41,846 bases of DNA. It comes from Bryobacterales bacterium (GTDB lineage Bacteria; Acidobacteriota; Terriglobia; Bryobacterales; Bryobacteraceae). The first letter of the stretch is position 1. The number at the start of each line of letters is the position of its first letter. The DNA lies in the NCBI GenBank assembly GCA_016789745.1, contig JAEUQF010000387.1:1-41846 (forward strand). The letters are read 5' to 3'. The notes under the pieces were generated by a model that made no database searches, was not told where the DNA came from, and saw only the letters and a program-made list of their open reading frames with translations. This document shows positions 41,691 through 41,846 of the stretch, in pieces. A program made the position numbers and the translations under genes.

Positions 41691-41845
41691 CGCAAAGCCT
41701 CCATACGGGCGCTGTAAGCGGCGTGGGCGGCGTGGCAGATGGCCACGGCGACGGCATCGGCCGCATCTTCCGATTCGATCTGTTCGGGAAGGCCCAGAAT
41801 GGACTGGACCATGTATTGGACCTGGCTTTTTTCGGCCCGGCCATA
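41687..41845 (-). CDS. ruvC: Holliday junction resolvase RuvC, C-terminal part (5' end outside window)
   Basis: Translating the minus strand from the window edge gives 52 residues and TGA at 41687-41689. The start GRAEKSQVQYMVQSILGL and the later ESEDAADAVAVAICHAAHA match the last third of RuvC, including the DAADA acidic pair that belongs to the catalytic site. RuvC cuts Holliday junctions in complex with RuvAB. Finding it coupled to a secreted thioredoxin operon is unusual, but only the gene end is visible. Confidence 0.88.
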   Translation of the reverse strand, partial: YGRAEKSQVQYMVQSILGLPEQIESEDAADAVAVAICHAAHAAYSARMEALR

Positions 41846-41846
41846 G

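Noticed and set aside
1..41846. CRISPR arrays, tRNA or rRNA genes, and insertion sequences
   Set aside because: No regularly spaced repeats, cloverleaf sequences, rRNA-like stretches or transposase motifs were noticed in reading the window.

Overview
The window looks like a chromosomal segment of an acidobacterium, most likely of the Bryobacterales/Solibacter type. It is GC-rich and densely coded. It carries a DUF1592 cytochrome gene followed by a DUF1552 gene and an ankyrin gene, an association familiar from Acidobacteriota and Planctomycetota, and a long mraZ-to-ftsZ cell-wall and division cluster. No rRNA, tRNA, CRISPR array or intact insertion sequence was recognised.

Layout. 1-4165: a gene tail, a DUF4262 protein, the helicase HrpB and a Tat-exported amidohydrolase. 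4191-6125: a minus-strand accessory stretch with a frameshifted Phd/YefM-type antitoxin, a truncated ParE-like toxin, a zinc-ribbon/coiled-coil protein, a 43-residue ORF, a GIY-YIG protein and a small ribbon-helix-helix-like protein. 6155-6784: an alpha/beta hydrolase ending at a hairpin. 6887-23847: the dcw cluster mraZ-rsmH-ftsL-ftsI-murE-murF-mraY-murD-ftsW-murG-murC-ftsQ-ftsA-ftsZ, all on + with overlaps or short gaps. murB and ddl, often found between murC and ftsQ, are absent. The cluster takes UDP-MurNAc through peptide addition (MurC, D, E, F) and lipid I/II formation (MraY, MurG) to septal synthesis (FtsW, FtsI) organised by FtsQ, L, A and Z.

23844-27642 (minus) is an overlapping three-gene operon: secreted esterase, ACS-type MFS transporter and a RuBisCO-like protein. 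This is the most interesting metabolic unit here. It resembles a route for a plant-derived sugar acid, and apiose/isoapionate is one possibility. 27681-32996 (+) is DUF1592 cytochrome, DUF1552 and ankyrin-repeat protein. 32993-35838 (minus) is a HupE/UreJ-type membrane protein, a sarcosine-oxidase-like flavoprotein and a glycine-rich membrane protein. 35894-37123 is a secreted NHL beta-propeller, followed by an unrecognised 255-residue protein.

37992-39801 holds two palindromes, two low-complexity hypothetical genes in divergent orientation, and a further hairpin. 39802-41845 (minus) is the end of ruvC, coupled by 4-base overlaps to a secreted hypothetical protein and a TPR-thioredoxin (TlpA-like) protein. 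Two pairs of convergent genes share their stop-codon bases, so no room exists for terminators between them. No intergenic stretch exceeds about 210 bases.
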